Origin: Streptomyces sp. SAI-135
Lineage (GTDB): Bacteria > Actinomycetota > Actinomycetes > Streptomycetales > Streptomycetaceae
Length of the DNA stretch: 64,000 nt
Reading direction: 5' to 3'
Assembly (NCBI RefSeq): GCF_029893805.1
Contig: NZ_JARXYP010000002.1
Coordinates: 9,176,001-9,240,000 of the forward strand
The translations under genes were made by a program, and so were the position numbers. Position 1 is the stretch's first letter; every line of letters starts with the position of its first letter. Below the pieces are notes generated by a model. It searched no databases and was not told the DNA's origin. It worked only from the letters and a program-made list of their open reading frames with translations. Below are positions 1 to 8,739 of this stretch, piece by piece.

Positions 1-1
1 T

Positions 2-511
2 CTGGACCGGCTACAGGACACGCCTGCGGAGATCGTCACCGAACTCGGGGAGACCTTGCGGCAGACACCGATGGGCGTCGCCCTCACCGGCGACACTACG
101 CAATACACGGGTCCTGCTCGCAGCAGTGGCTACCGGTGGTTCACCGACCCGAGTGCCCGGGACCTGTACGCTCCGGAGCAACACACGTTCATGACCCGGA
201 TGTACGCCGCAGGCCTGCGCGCTATCGTCGCCCTCCGCGGTCCCGACTCCCGAGCCGCATATCTGGCGGATCTGCTCCTGGACTCCAGCGCAGAGTTCCG
301 GCGGGTGTGGGATGACCACGAAATTGGGATCCGCCCGCGCGAAGTCAAGCACTTCGTTCACCCCGAAGTCGGTGCCCTGGAGTTGAACTGCCAGCGCCTG
401 ATCGATCCGGACCAGGCCCACTCCCTGATGGTCTACACCGCCGTCCCCGGCACGGAGAGCTACGAGAAGCTGCAGGTCCTGTCCGTGATCGGCCCACAGA
501 AACTGCACTGA
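2..511 (+). CDS. MmyB-like transcriptional regulator, C-terminal part (cut by window edge)
   Basis: The reading frame is open from base 2 and ends at 511, so only about 169 residues are visible. They correspond to the ligand-binding half of MmyB-like (MLTR) regulators, with the stretches TPAEIVTELGETL, GYRWFTDP, HPEVGALEL and YTAVPGTESYEKLQ. The same landmarks occur in the complete gene at 7786-8643, so the two are paralogues. The N-terminal XRE helix-turn-helix must lie before the window. In this family the C-terminal domain is thought to bind a fatty-acid-like ligand and the regulator usually controls a nearby oxidoreductase; here the next gene downstream is a molybdoenzyme operon on the same strand. 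That regulatory link is inferred. Confidence 0.8.
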   Translation: MDRLQDTPAEIVTELGETLRQTPMGVALTGDTTQYTGPARSSGYRWFTDPSARDLYAPEQHTFMTRMYAAGLRAIVALRGPDSRAAYLADLLLDSSAEFRRVWDDHEIGIRPREVKHFVHPEVGALELNCQRLIDPDQAHSLMVYTAVPGTESYEKLQVLSVIGPQKLH

Positions 512-649
512 ACCAACGCCCCGAAGACCTACTTCGACCGTCCGAAGTTCCAGGGTCCGGCAGCAGGGCGGCGGCATAGTCGGCACGCCCCAACCCGGAC
601 TATGTCGGCCAGTGCAATGCCACGTGATCCTTCTTCCGGGTCTTCGCGA

Positions 650-762
650 TGATTCTCGCTCGCCGTCAGGCGCTACGGACCGAATGGACGGCGGACCTGA
701 CGCAGGTCTTACATCTCCCGCCGGTGCGCGTCGCCATGTTGTTCGACACCACCTCAGTGTCG
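650..762 (+). repeat. Degenerate direct repeat, copy 1, in the 512-1017 gap
   Basis: This stretch, starting TGATTCTCGC and ending GTGTCG, aligns by eye along its length with 7638-7744 in the same orientation, with a few small gaps. Both copies lie close to the 3' end of an MmyB-like regulator gene. The remainder of the 506-base gap shows no convincing gene: the open frame running into 1018 lacks recognisable protein features before the Tat signal. It could be a duplicated regulatory region or the scrap of an older gene. Confidence 0.5.
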
Positions 763-1017
763 TTACCGACCTGCGCTGGATCGCTTGCACCATCCCGACG
801 CTCGGTGTGCCACTCACGGCCGAACCCGCTTTATGCCGGGTCCCGGATCGATGCCCGCTTCAGCCCCCTCAGCTCAACGCAAGCCTGGGATCGACAGAGC
901 CTGGATGATCCTGCTCCCGGCGGCCAGCCTTGGAGCAGCGCTCGACCCGAAGACCACACGAATGGGCGCGGCGCCGGCCTTCCCCTGCCCGAACTTGCCA
1001 TCAGCCAGGAGGCATTG

Positions 1018-1641
1018 ATGAACGAACAGAACGACGTGGGAGGCGCCGGTTCGGGTGTGTCCCGGCGCAACTTTGTAGGGGGGAGCCTGGCCGCCGTCAC
1101 GGTGGCGCCGCTGCTGACCGGACAGGCCGAGACGGCAGAAGCCGCCCCGGCAGCCACCGTCGACGGCGTGACGCCGGTGACGATACGAACCGCCGTCAAC
1201 GGCGATCCGGTCACCCTGCGGGTGGACCCGCGGGCCACCCTGCTGGACACACTCCGAGAGCGGCTCGACCTCAAAGGCACCAAGAAGGGCTGCGACCGGG
1301 GACAGTGCGGCGCCTGCACCGTGCACATCGACGGCCGACGCGTGCTGTCGTGCCTCACGCTGGCCGCCACGACGAGCGGCCACCAAGTCACCACGATCGA
1401 AGGGCTGGCCGACGGCGACCGGCTGCACCCCATGCAGCAGGCCTTCGTCGACCACGACGGTCTGCAGTGCGGCTTCTGCACCCCAGGACAGATCATGTCC
1501 GCAGTCGCCATGGTCGACAACGAGGGACCCGCCCGCTCGGACAATGAGATACGTGAGCGCATGTCGGGCAACATCTGCCGGTGCAGCGCCTACCCCCGCA
1601 TCGTCGACGCCATCCGGGACGCGCAGCAGGTGATGCGCTGA
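1018..1641 (+). CDS. Tat-exported (2Fe-2S)-binding subunit of PaoABC-type aldehyde oxidoreductase
   Basis: This 207-residue protein is the iron-sulfur subunit of a xanthine-oxidase-family molybdoenzyme. Residues 16-33 form a twin-arginine signal (SRRNFVGGSLAAVTVAP), so the folded complex should be exported. A plant-type ferredoxin domain carries Cys92, 97, 100 and 112 (CDRGQCGAC), and a second 2Fe-2S domain carries Cys151, 154, 187 and 189 (CGFCTPGQ, CRC). The start was chosen for the AGGAGG site 7 bases upstream and because the Tat signal follows directly. It overlaps the FAD subunit by one base. E. coli PaoA (YagT) is the closest characterised architecture. The substrate is unknown; aromatic or aliphatic aldehydes are typical of the family. 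Confidence 0.9.
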   Translation: MNEQNDVGGAGSGVSRRNFVGGSLAAVTVAPLLTGQAETAEAAPAATVDGVTPVTIRTAVNGDPVTLRVDPRATLLDTLRERLDLKGTKKGCDRGQCGACTVHIDGRRVLSCLTLAATTSGHQVTTIEGLADGDRLHPMQQAFVDHDGLQCGFCTPGQIMSAVAMVDNEGPARSDNEIRERMSGNICRCSAYPRIVDAIRDAQQVMR

Positions 1642-2618
1642 TGCGGCCCTACACCTACGCCCAGGCGCGCTCGGTCCGTGAGGCAGTGCAGAACGCCAAG
1701 CCCGGCACCGCATTCCTGGCCGGTGGCACCACCCTGGTGGACCTCATGAAGCTCGAGGTGATGTCGCCCGACCGCGTCGTGGACATCAACCGCCTGCCAC
1801 TGGACGGCATCACCCTGGACCACCAGGCTCTGCACATCGGTGCGCTCGAACGAATGAGTGACGTGGCCGCCGCGCCCGCCGTGCGCAAGCACTACCCGAT
1901 GGTCGCGCAGGCGCTGGAGCTGAGTGCCTCGGCCCAGCTGCGCAACATGGCGAGCATCGGCGGCAACCTGCTGCAGCGCACGCGGTGCAGTTACTTCCGC
2001 GACGTCACGACCCCGTGCAACAAGCGTGAGCCAGGCAGCGGCTGCTCAGCCCTGGAAGGGATCAACCGCGGACACGCCGTGCTGGGCACCAGCGACGCGT
2101 GCATCGCCACCCATCCCAGCGACCTCGCCGTCCCCCTGGTGGCGTTGAGTGCGACCGTCCACCTGGCCTCGGCGCGCGGCACGCGCACCGTACCCCTGGA
2201 GACGTTCTACACCCTGCCCGGTACCACCCCCGAGGTCGAGAACGTGCTGCGGCCGAACGAGCTCATCACCGGGATCACCGTGCCCCGCTCGCCCTGGGCG
2301 GCGCACTCGCTGTACCTGAAGATCCGCGACCGGCAGTCGTACGAGTTCGCGCTCACCTCGGCCGCCGTCGCGCTCCAACTGCGCGGGCGCACCATCGTGA
2401 ACGCCCGCATCGCCGTGGGCGGAGTGGGGACCAAGCCGTGGAGGCTGACGGCCGTCGAACGCGCCCTGACGGGCCGGCCCGCCACCTCCGCGACGTTCGA
2501 GGCGGCCGTCGCCGACGCCGCGGACGGCGCCCGACCACGGGAACACAACCGGTTCAAGCCCGCGCTGCTGCGTCGCACCCTGGTACGCGCCCTGACCGAA
2601 CTGCAGGAGAACCGGTGA
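1641..2618 (+). CDS. FAD-binding subunit of PaoABC-type aldehyde oxidoreductase
   Basis: This 325-residue protein is the medium, FAD-binding subunit that passes electrons from the iron-sulfur subunit to an acceptor. The N-terminal FAD motif FLAGGTTLVDLMK and the downstream GGNLLQRTRC are visible. The segment around residues 113-150 has Cys residues in RCSYFRD, PCNKREPGSGC and DACIATHPSD, the arrangement that binds an extra 4Fe-4S cluster in PaoB/YagS and related enzymes and is absent from ordinary xanthine dehydrogenases. The ATG shares a base with the preceding TGA, implying translational coupling. The frame is also open upstream of this ATG, but that part is out-of-frame shadow of the iron-sulfur gene. 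Confidence 0.9.
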   Translation: MRPYTYAQARSVREAVQNAKPGTAFLAGGTTLVDLMKLEVMSPDRVVDINRLPLDGITLDHQALHIGALERMSDVAAAPAVRKHYPMVAQALELSASAQLRNMASIGGNLLQRTRCSYFRDVTTPCNKREPGSGCSALEGINRGHAVLGTSDACIATHPSDLAVPLVALSATVHLASARGTRTVPLETFYTLPGTTPEVENVLRPNELITGITVPRSPWAAHSLYLKIRDRQSYEFALTSAAVALQLRGRTIVNARIAVGGVGTKPWRLTAVERALTGRPATSATFEAAVADAADGARPREHNRFKPALLRRTLVRALTELQENR

Positions 2619-2627
2619 GCGGCCGAC

Positions 2628-3830
2628 ATGGCCCTGTACGGCCTCACTCCGTCGGGGCAGCCGGTCCCGGATCTGGTGGCGCACATGCTTGAGATCGCCG
2701 CTGACCTGGTCGAACGTGTCCGTCGCGGGATCCCGTTCGTAGCGGCCACCGTCACGAGCGTCGCCGGCAGTGCTCCGCGGCAGCCCGGCTCGTCCCTGGT
2801 CGTGGACGCGGACGGCACTGTGCTGGGCAACGTGTCGGGCGGGTGCGTCGACGCCGCGGTCCACGACACATGTCAAAACATGCTGGCCGGGGACCACCGC
2901 GCCCGTGCCCTCCACTTCGGGTACAGCGACGCCGACGCATTCGACGTGGGTCTGACCTGCGGCGGCACCATCGAGCTCTTTCTGCGCCACCACGATCCGA
3001 CTACCGAACCATGGCTCGAACCGGCTCTGGCCGATGCCGCAGGCGGCCGGGCGGTAGCCGTGGCCACGATCGTGCGCGGCCCGGAGGCCCACCTCGGCCG
3101 GGTGATCGTCGTGCGGCCCGGGAAATCCGTCGCAGGAACGCTCGGGGACGAACTGCTCGACCAGGTCGCCGAGGCACAGACCACCGGTGCCTTGCACGCC
3201 GGACGGACCGGCACGCTCGAGCTCGGGGTGGCCGACAGCTACTGCCGGGAGCCGATGACCTTGCTGGTGGAGAGTAACTCCCCACCGCCTCGGATGCTGG
3301 TCTTCGGCGCCATCGATCACGCAGCCGCGCTGGCCCGGCTCGGCTCCTTCCTCGGCTACCAGGTGACCGTCTGCGACGCCAGGGCCACGTTCGCCACCCC
3401 GGAACGATTTCCGGACGCAGAGGTGGTCGTCGATTGGCCGCACCGCTATCTCAGGTCCCAGGCAGAGGCTGGCCTGCTGGACCAGCGCACCGTCGTCTGC
3501 GTGCTCACCCACGACCCCAAGTTCGACCTGCCGCTCCTTAAATCCGCGCTGCGCATGCCGGTTGCGTACGTGGGAGCCATGGGGTCTCGCCGCACCCACG
3601 AGGAACGCCTGACCCGGCTCCGTGACGCCGGTCTTACCAGCGGCGAGCTCGATCGCCTGCACTCGCCCATCGGCCTGGACCTCGGGGCACGTACCCCGCA
3701 GGAGACAGCGCTGTCGATCGCGGCGGAGGTCGTCGCCCACCGACACGGCGGCTCCGGGGCATCCCTGAGCACCGGGGTTCCCATCCACCACGGTGCCCCG
3801 TCGACCGGCGCACTCGCATTCAGCAGCTGA
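2628..3830 (+). CDS. XdhC/CoxI family molybdenum-cofactor maturation protein
   Basis: This 400-residue protein belongs to the XdhC family, which inserts sulfurated molybdenum cofactor into the large subunit and is not part of the final enzyme. The N-terminal XdhC/CoxI domain shows ATVTSVAGSAPRQPGSS, GNVSGGCVD and DVGLTCGGTIELF. The C-terminal Rossmann-like domain includes DPKFDLPLLKSAL and the family signature AYVGAMGSRRTHEER, then GLDLGARTPQETALSIAAE. It lies between the FAD and molybdenum subunits, nine bases after the former; in the second operon of this window the XdhC gene comes last instead. PaoD is the functional analogue in E. coli. Confidence 0.9.
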   Translation: MALYGLTPSGQPVPDLVAHMLEIAADLVERVRRGIPFVAATVTSVAGSAPRQPGSSLVVDADGTVLGNVSGGCVDAAVHDTCQNMLAGDHRARALHFGYSDADAFDVGLTCGGTIELFLRHHDPTTEPWLEPALADAAGGRAVAVATIVRGPEAHLGRVIVVRPGKSVAGTLGDELLDQVAEAQTTGALHAGRTGTLELGVADSYCREPMTLLVESNSPPPRMLVFGAIDHAAALARLGSFLGYQVTVCDARATFATPERFPDAEVVVDWPHRYLRSQAEAGLLDQRTVVCVLTHDPKFDLPLLKSALRMPVAYVGAMGSRRTHEERLTRLRDAGLTSGELDRLHSPIGLDLGARTPQETALSIAAEVVAHRHGGSGASLSTGVPIHHGAPSTGALAFSS

Positions 3831-3840
3831 AGGATTCACA

Positions 3841-6102
3841 ATGTTCCGTTCCCCAGTCGGACGCGAGACCGAGCGCGTCGACGGCAAGCTGAAAGTCACA
3901 GGCGCGGCCGAGTACTCCGGTGACTACCGCGCCCCTAACCTCGCACACGCCCATCTCGTCACCAGCACCATCGCGCGAGGCACCCTCACCGGCATCGACA
4001 CGGCGGCCGCGCTGGCCTCACCCGGTGTCCTGCGTGTCTATGCCGCGCCAGACCCTCGCTTGGGCCTGTATCCCCTCACCGGTCCGCTCGCCGGCTTCGT
4101 CGAGAACTACGTCCCGCTGCGTGACGCGGAGGTCCACTTCCACGGCCAGGCCATTGCGATGGTCGTAGCCGAGACGCCCGAGCAGGCACGCGACGCTGCC
4201 GCGAGGGTCACCGCGACCTACGAGACCCGGCCACCGCGCACCTCGATCGCGGACGAGCCCCACGTTCCGGCCGGCCCTACCATCAGCGGTTCACCGAGCA
4301 GCCTCAACATCCTGGCGCCCGGCGTCTCCTCGATCGACGCCGCGCTCGCCGCCAGCGACGTCGTCGTGGAGGCCGAGTTCCACCAGCAGATGCAACACCA
4401 CGCGGCGATGGAGCCCCACGCCGTCCTCGCCGTCTGGAAAGGTGACCAGGTCACCATCTACGCCGGCGCGCAGGTTCCCTCGGCGTACGCCCTCGGGACG
4501 GCCCAGCGGCTCGGCGTCCTGCCGCAGAACGTCCGGCTGATCACGAAGTACGTGGGCGGCGCGTTCGGCGCCCGCGTCATCTTGTGGAGCGACACGCCGC
4601 TCGCCGCCGCGGCGGCCCGGGAGATCGGCCGCCCGGTCCGGCTCGTCCTCACCCGCGAGCAGATGTTCACCCTCACCGGCCACCGGCCCCAACTCACGCA
4701 GACCGTCCGTCTGGGCGCCTCCCGCGACGGCGTCCTCAATGCCGTCAGCCACCAGAGCGTCTCCGAGCGCCCGACCACCGTTACGTTCCCCATGACTCCG
4801 GCGCACGCCACCACGGACGCGCTCTACCGCACTCCGAACCTGCACGTCGATGCACAGCTGGCCACCCTCGACATCCCCGGCAGCCGGGCGATGCGCGGCC
4901 CCAATGAGGCACCCGGGTCCTTCGCCCTGGAGACGGCGATGGACGAGCTGGCCGTCGCTACCGGCGTCGATCCTGTGGAGCTGCGGCTGCGCAACTACGC
5001 CACCAAGAGCCCTTCTACAGGCTTGCCGTGGTCGAGCAAGCACCTCGAGGAGTGCTACCGCGTCGGCGCGCGGCGATTCGGCTGGTCGGCCCGCAGCGCC
5101 AAGCCCCGCTCACGCGTCGACGGACAGTGGCTCTACGGCACCGGCATGGCCACCGCCATCTACCCGGCACACCGCCGGGCCGCGAGCGTGCGGGTCCGGT
5201 TGCTCGACGACGACACCGCCGTGGTCTCGACCGGGATCTCGGACTTCGGCACCGGCGGGGCGACCATGGTGGGGATCTCCGGCGCGGACGCCCTTGGGAT
5301 CCCACTGATGCGAGTGAAGCCCGAGATCGGCGACACCGTGCTGCCGCAGGGTGCGCCCGCCGCCGGATCCAGTGCCACGCACGCCACCGTGCCGTTGATT
5401 GTGAACGCCGCCCGCGACGCGATCAACGAGCTCAAGCGGCTCGCCGTCACCAACGACAGGTCGCCGTGGCACGGAGCGAACACCGACGACCTGCGCTACG
5501 AGCGCGGCGTCCTGCACGGTCAAGGGCGGTCGATGACCTTCGGCCGCCTGCTGGCCGCTGTCGACTCACCAGGCATCACGGCCCTCGCCGAGTCAGCCGG
5601 CGACGCCGACCCGGGGTATGTGCACCACAGCTTCGGCGCCCACTTCTGCGAGGTGCGGGTCAACCGGTTCACCGGCGAGACCCGCGTCACCCGGTTCACC
5701 ACGGTCGCGGACGTCGGCCGCGTCATCAACTCACGGGCCGCCCGGAGCCAGCTCGTCGGCGGTGTCATCTTCGGTATCGGGCACGCCCTGCTGGAGGAGA
5801 ACCCCCTGGAGCGCGACACCGGGCGCCTGGCGTCCAGCACACTCGCCGACTACCTCGTGCCCGTGAACGCCGACGTGCCCGACATCGACGTGCACCTGCT
5901 CGGTCGGCCCGACCCTGTTCTCACCGGGCCGTTGGGCGACGGCGCTGAGGAGGTCGGGACCAGCAGCCTCGGCGCCCGCGGGCTCGGAGAGATCGGCACA
6001 GTGGGCTCGGCGGCCGCGATCGGGAACGCTGTCTACCACGCCACCGGGATCCGGGTGCGCGACGTGCCCATCACCCTCGACAAGCTGATCGAGCACCTCT
6101 GA
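3841..6102 (+). CDS. Molybdopterin-binding catalytic subunit of PaoABC-type aldehyde oxidoreductase
   Basis: This 753-residue protein is the large subunit, binding molybdopterin cytosine dinucleotide and carrying out the hydroxylation of the substrate. It opens with SPVGRETERVDGKLKVTGAAEYSGD, the conserved entry of the a/b-hammerhead domain. Further in are KYVGGAFGAR, MRGPNEAPGSFALE and, near the end, GARGLGEIGTVGSAAAIGNAV, which holds the expected catalytic glutamate (GLGEIG). No signal peptide is present; export would depend on the Tat signal of its partner. The start has the site AAGGA six bases upstream, immediately behind the stop of the XdhC gene, so the four genes form one operon. Confidence 0.92.
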   Translation: MFRSPVGRETERVDGKLKVTGAAEYSGDYRAPNLAHAHLVTSTIARGTLTGIDTAAALASPGVLRVYAAPDPRLGLYPLTGPLAGFVENYVPLRDAEVHFHGQAIAMVVAETPEQARDAAARVTATYETRPPRTSIADEPHVPAGPTISGSPSSLNILAPGVSSIDAALAASDVVVEAEFHQQMQHHAAMEPHAVLAVWKGDQVTIYAGAQVPSAYALGTAQRLGVLPQNVRLITKYVGGAFGARVILWSDTPLAAAAAREIGRPVRLVLTREQMFTLTGHRPQLTQTVRLGASRDGVLNAVSHQSVSERPTTVTFPMTPAHATTDALYRTPNLHVDAQLATLDIPGSRAMRGPNEAPGSFALETAMDELAVATGVDPVELRLRNYATKSPSTGLPWSSKHLEECYRVGARRFGWSARSAKPRSRVDGQWLYGTGMATAIYPAHRRAASVRVRLLDDDTAVVSTGISDFGTGGATMVGISGADALGIPLMRVKPEIGDTVLPQGAPAAGSSATHATVPLIVNAARDAINELKRLAVTNDRSPWHGANTDDLRYERGVLHGQGRSMTFGRLLAAVDSPGITALAESAGDADPGYVHHSFGAHFCEVRVNRFTGETRVTRFTTVADVGRVINSRAARSQLVGGVIFGIGHALLEENPLERDTGRLASSTLADYLVPVNADVPDIDVHLLGRPDPVLTGPLGDGAEEVGTSSLGARGLGEIGTVGSAAAIGNAVYHATGIRVRDVPITLDKLIEHL

Positions 6103-6289
6103 TCCGTGAACCGGACCTACCGCACGCCTCTGGGAAGTATCCGAGCAGCTGACGACGACTATCGGTGCCGTCTGAGAGGGGCCGGGACCCCATCACTTGG
6201 TCGGCGTGTGGGCGCAGCGACCAAAGCAACGCGTTGGACGCGGGACAACCAGGCAAGGCTGCCGACGCGTAAGGCCGGTTTCCGATCAA

Positions 6290-6483
6290 CCGGTCATCGT
6301 GCGTGCACTCATGTTGTGCAAACCGGCCGCCCACAAGTGGCCGGGCATTGCGCCAGGCCAGGCGGTACTCGGGATGAACGTGCAGATCCTCGCCGACCCC
6401 TTCGGCCGGCTGCTGCACGGGCGTCCGTGTATCTCGCCCGAGTTGGCGCGTACCACGGGCGAGATCTCTCGCTCCCGTGAGTT
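6290..6483 (+). pseudogene. Transposase fragment (HTH_Tnp_4/DDE type relic)
   Basis: The translated stretch GMNVQILADPFGRLL matches the DDE core of a Streptomyces IS5-like transposase and parallels GMNVQVIASPDGIPLW in the relic at 14259-14849. The sequence on either side does not continue the family and no start or terminal repeats are seen. It sits in the 660-base gap between the molybdoenzyme operon and the TetR gene; the rest of that gap holds the inverted repeats listed next. Confidence 0.5.
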
Positions 6484-6672
6484 GACCGCCGATCTCTGGC
6501 AGGTCAGTGCAGACCTGACTGGAATTGATCAGTCACGGCAGCTGTAGATCTGGCCACGGTTGGTCGTGGAGTTCATCCAGGAGCGTGCCTGACTTCGGAC
6601 AACGCCAGGTATGCCAGTTGTAGGACCCCAGCGATTGCAGGGTCCTGTGCTCCGTGGCCTGGTTCGGGACAC

Positions 6673-6745
6673 CGTTCGACGAGCTTGTACGGCCCGCGTC
6701 GAACGCAGTAGGCACTGTCCGGTTCTCGAAGATCGTTTTCGGACA
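6673..6745. promoter_or_regulatory. Two inverted repeats upstream of the TetR gene (candidate operators)
   Basis: CGTTCGACG at 6673-6681 is matched by its complement CGTCGAACG at 6697-6705 across 15 bases, and TGTCCG at 6716-6721 by CGGACA at 6740-6745. Both lie within 95 bases of the TetR start. TetR proteins usually bind such dyads in their own promoter, so autoregulation is plausible but inferred. Confidence 0.45.
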
Positions 6746-6765
6746 CAAGTCGGTGAGGAGGACGA

Positions 6766-7377
6766 GTGCGGCAGAGCAATGGCCCGCGCCTGCGATCGGA
6801 TGCGCAACGCAACCGCGAGCGCATTCTGGAAGTGGCCTTCACCGAACTGTCCCGGGCCGCCGACACCCCGCTGAGCACGATCGCCAAGAAGGCGGGCGTC
6901 GGCCAGGGCACGTTCTACCGGAACTTCCCCAACCGCGAGACGCTCGTCCTCGAGCTCTACCGCCACGGAGTTCAGCAGATCGCCGACTCCGCGTCCGAGT
7001 TGCTGGAGACCATGGAACCCGACCGCGCGCTGCGGGCGTGGATGGACCACCTCGCCCGGTTCGCGATGACCAAGGCCGGTCTGGCGGAGGCGATCCGCCA
7101 GGCCCCGAGCACCTCGTCCGGGCAGGCAGCGAAAGCCGGCCACACCCCGGTGACCGAGGCTGCCGGTCTCCTGCTGCGCGCCTGCAAGGAGGCCGGCGCG
7201 ATCCGCCCCGGCGTCACGGCCGACGACTTCATGCTGGCCATCACCGGTCTGTGGCAGCTCGCCCCGCACGACGACTGGCAGCCGCAGGCGACACGCCTGC
7301 TGGACATCGTCATGGACGGTCTTCGTGCGGGGGCGCCTGGACGCCCGGACCCGTCCGGTCGATCAGGCCGACACTAG
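6766..7377 (+). CDS. TetR family transcriptional regulator
   Basis: This 203-residue protein has the TetR DNA-binding domain at residues 10-60: RSDAQRNRERILEVAFTEL, then STIAKKAGVGQGTFYRNFPNRETLV, the signature helix-turn-helix. The rest is a helical ligand-binding domain with no recognisable ligand. The start is GTG with GAGGAGG just upstream. The gene follows the first aldehyde-oxidoreductase operon on the same strand after a gap of about 660 bases, so it is a candidate repressor of that operon or of itself. The last 15 or so residues are Pro/Gly/Arg-rich and may not be functional. Confidence 0.88.
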   Translation: MRQSNGPRLRSDAQRNRERILEVAFTELSRAADTPLSTIAKKAGVGQGTFYRNFPNRETLVLELYRHGVQQIADSASELLETMEPDRALRAWMDHLARFAMTKAGLAEAIRQAPSTSSGQAAKAGHTPVTEAAGLLLRACKEAGAIRPGVTADDFMLAITGLWQLAPHDDWQPQATRLLDIVMDGLRAGAPGRPDPSGRSGRH

Positions 7378-7637
7378 GGACCAGCGCCTGCTGACATGGT
7401 GCGGCCCGTGTTCGGACCACCAGCGCATGGGAGGGTCCCCGGCCCTGGAGCAGCCCAGGTCGCTGTCCGCCGATGCGCACCCGGAAGTGTTCCGTCGCGG
7501 CCTGGAGGGCGTCGGCTGTGATCAGGGTGAGTGTGGTCCGGTCACTGGTGCCGATGTCGGCGGCGTTGATCCCCCATGGTGAAGGTGCCGTCCGCCTCCG
7601 CCGTCACGCGGGTGGGGGTCACCCTGAAAACTCTCAG

Positions 7638-7744
7638 TGATTCTCGCCCGCCCTCAGCCGCTACCGGATCGAAAAGTCGGCGGACCTGCCGCAAATCTCC
7701 ATCTGAAGCCGGTGCGCGTCTTCTTCGGTATTAACTCGGTGTCG
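7638..7744 (+). repeat. Degenerate direct repeat, copy 2, in the 7378-7785 gap
   Basis: This matches 650-762 by eye over most of its length (TGATTCTCGCCCGCC, GGCGGACCTG, CCGGTGCGCGTC, TCGGTGTCG). It lies just beyond the 3' end of the MmyB-like gene at 7786-8643. The rest of the gap has a low-confidence decayed reading frame on the minus strand around 7430-7600 that I could not assign. Confidence 0.5.
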
Positions 7745-7785
7745 GCGTCCCTCGGCCCAACTGTCGAATGTGACAGCCGTTTATG

Positions 7786-8643
7786 TCACCGGCATGGCGC
7801 GGGATGTGTTCGCGACTCATCCGCGATAGCGGTGAGCAGTTGCATCTTCTCGTGGCTCTCGCTACCGGGGACCGCTGTGTAGACAGACAGATGGTGGGAC
7901 CACTCGGGGTCTATCAGTACTTGATAGTGCAGTTCCAGTGCGCCGACGTCGGGATGTACGAAGCGTTTGACGACTGGCGGGATGGCGACTTCGTGCTTTT
8001 CCCACACCTGGCTGAACTCTTCGCTCTCGGCCAGGAGCAGGTTCACGAACTGCGCCGCGCGGGAACCTGGGCCGCGTAGCGTGGCGATCTGGCGCAGGCC
8101 CGAGACGAACATGCGCGTAAGAAACGGGTGGTCCTCAGGGGCGTAGAGCTGCCGGGCGGTCGGATCGATGAACCACCGGTAGCCGATGCTGCGAGCGGGA
8201 CCGCGGTAAGAAGTGCGGTCACCGGTCAGAGCCACACCCAGCGGGCTCTGGTGGAGGGTCTCACCCAGCTCGGTGATGATTTCGGCGGGAGTGTTGTCCA
8301 GACGCTCCAGGATGCGCAGAAGGCCGGGGCTGACGTGCGGGCCGGCCGGCTCACGCGCGGGTGCGTTCAACCCGGCCAGCCGGAACAGATAGTCGCGCTC
8401 TTCCAAAGAGAGATCGAGCCCTTGCGCGATGGAAGCGATCAGCTGCTCGGACGGCTGTGGTCCGCGCCCACGCTCGAGCTTCGCGTAGTAGTCGGTTGAC
8501 ATGTTGCACAGCAGAGCCACCTCCTCTCGCCGCAGCCCACTGGTCCTACGTCGCACACCACGAACGAGTCCGACGTCCTCCGGCTGTAGTGCTGCCCGTC
8601 GCCGTCGGAGGAAACCGGCCAGCCCAGCCCGGTCGATCGTCAT
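7786..8643 (-). CDS. MmyB-like transcriptional regulator (XRE HTH plus ligand-binding domain)
   Basis: This 285-residue regulator has an N-terminal XRE helix-turn-helix at residues 10-80 with the family pattern FLRRRRAALQPEDVGL, TSGLRREEVALLCNMSTDYYAKLERGRG and PSEQLIASIAQGL. The C-terminal half is the MmyB-like ligand-binding domain, containing GYRWFIDPTARQLYAPEDHP, RFVHPDVGALEL and YTAVPGSESHEKMQLL. It is a paralogue of the partial gene at the window start and of the broken copy at 28586-29018. No obvious divergently transcribed oxidoreductase survives beside it; the region upstream holds only scraps. Confidence 0.92.
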   Translation of the reverse strand: MTIDRAGLAGFLRRRRAALQPEDVGLVRGVRRRTSGLRREEVALLCNMSTDYYAKLERGRGPQPSEQLIASIAQGLDLSLEERDYLFRLAGLNAPAREPAGPHVSPGLLRILERLDNTPAEIITELGETLHQSPLGVALTGDRTSYRGPARSIGYRWFIDPTARQLYAPEDHPFLTRMFVSGLRQIATLRGPGSRAAQFVNLLLAESEEFSQVWEKHEVAIPPVVKRFVHPDVGALELHYQVLIDPEWSHHLSVYTAVPGSESHEKMQLLTAIADESRTHPAPCR

Positions 8644-8739
8644 GCGCTGCCTCTGTCGTCACTCTCCTGCACCGGACCATCTTTACCGTCTCGATGGGTG
8701 GTGTGTCACGTGAGGCAGATCCCGCATGATGCTGCGGAC

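Noticed and set aside
649..1017. N-terminal extension of the iron-sulfur subunit
   Set aside because: The Tat signal must be near the N-terminus and a strong AGGAGG site precedes ATG 1018; the extension has no protein-like features.
2046..3899. 617-residue minus-strand open frame
   Set aside because: It is a GC-rich shadow of the XdhC and FAD-subunit genes, whose motifs are unambiguous on the plus strand.
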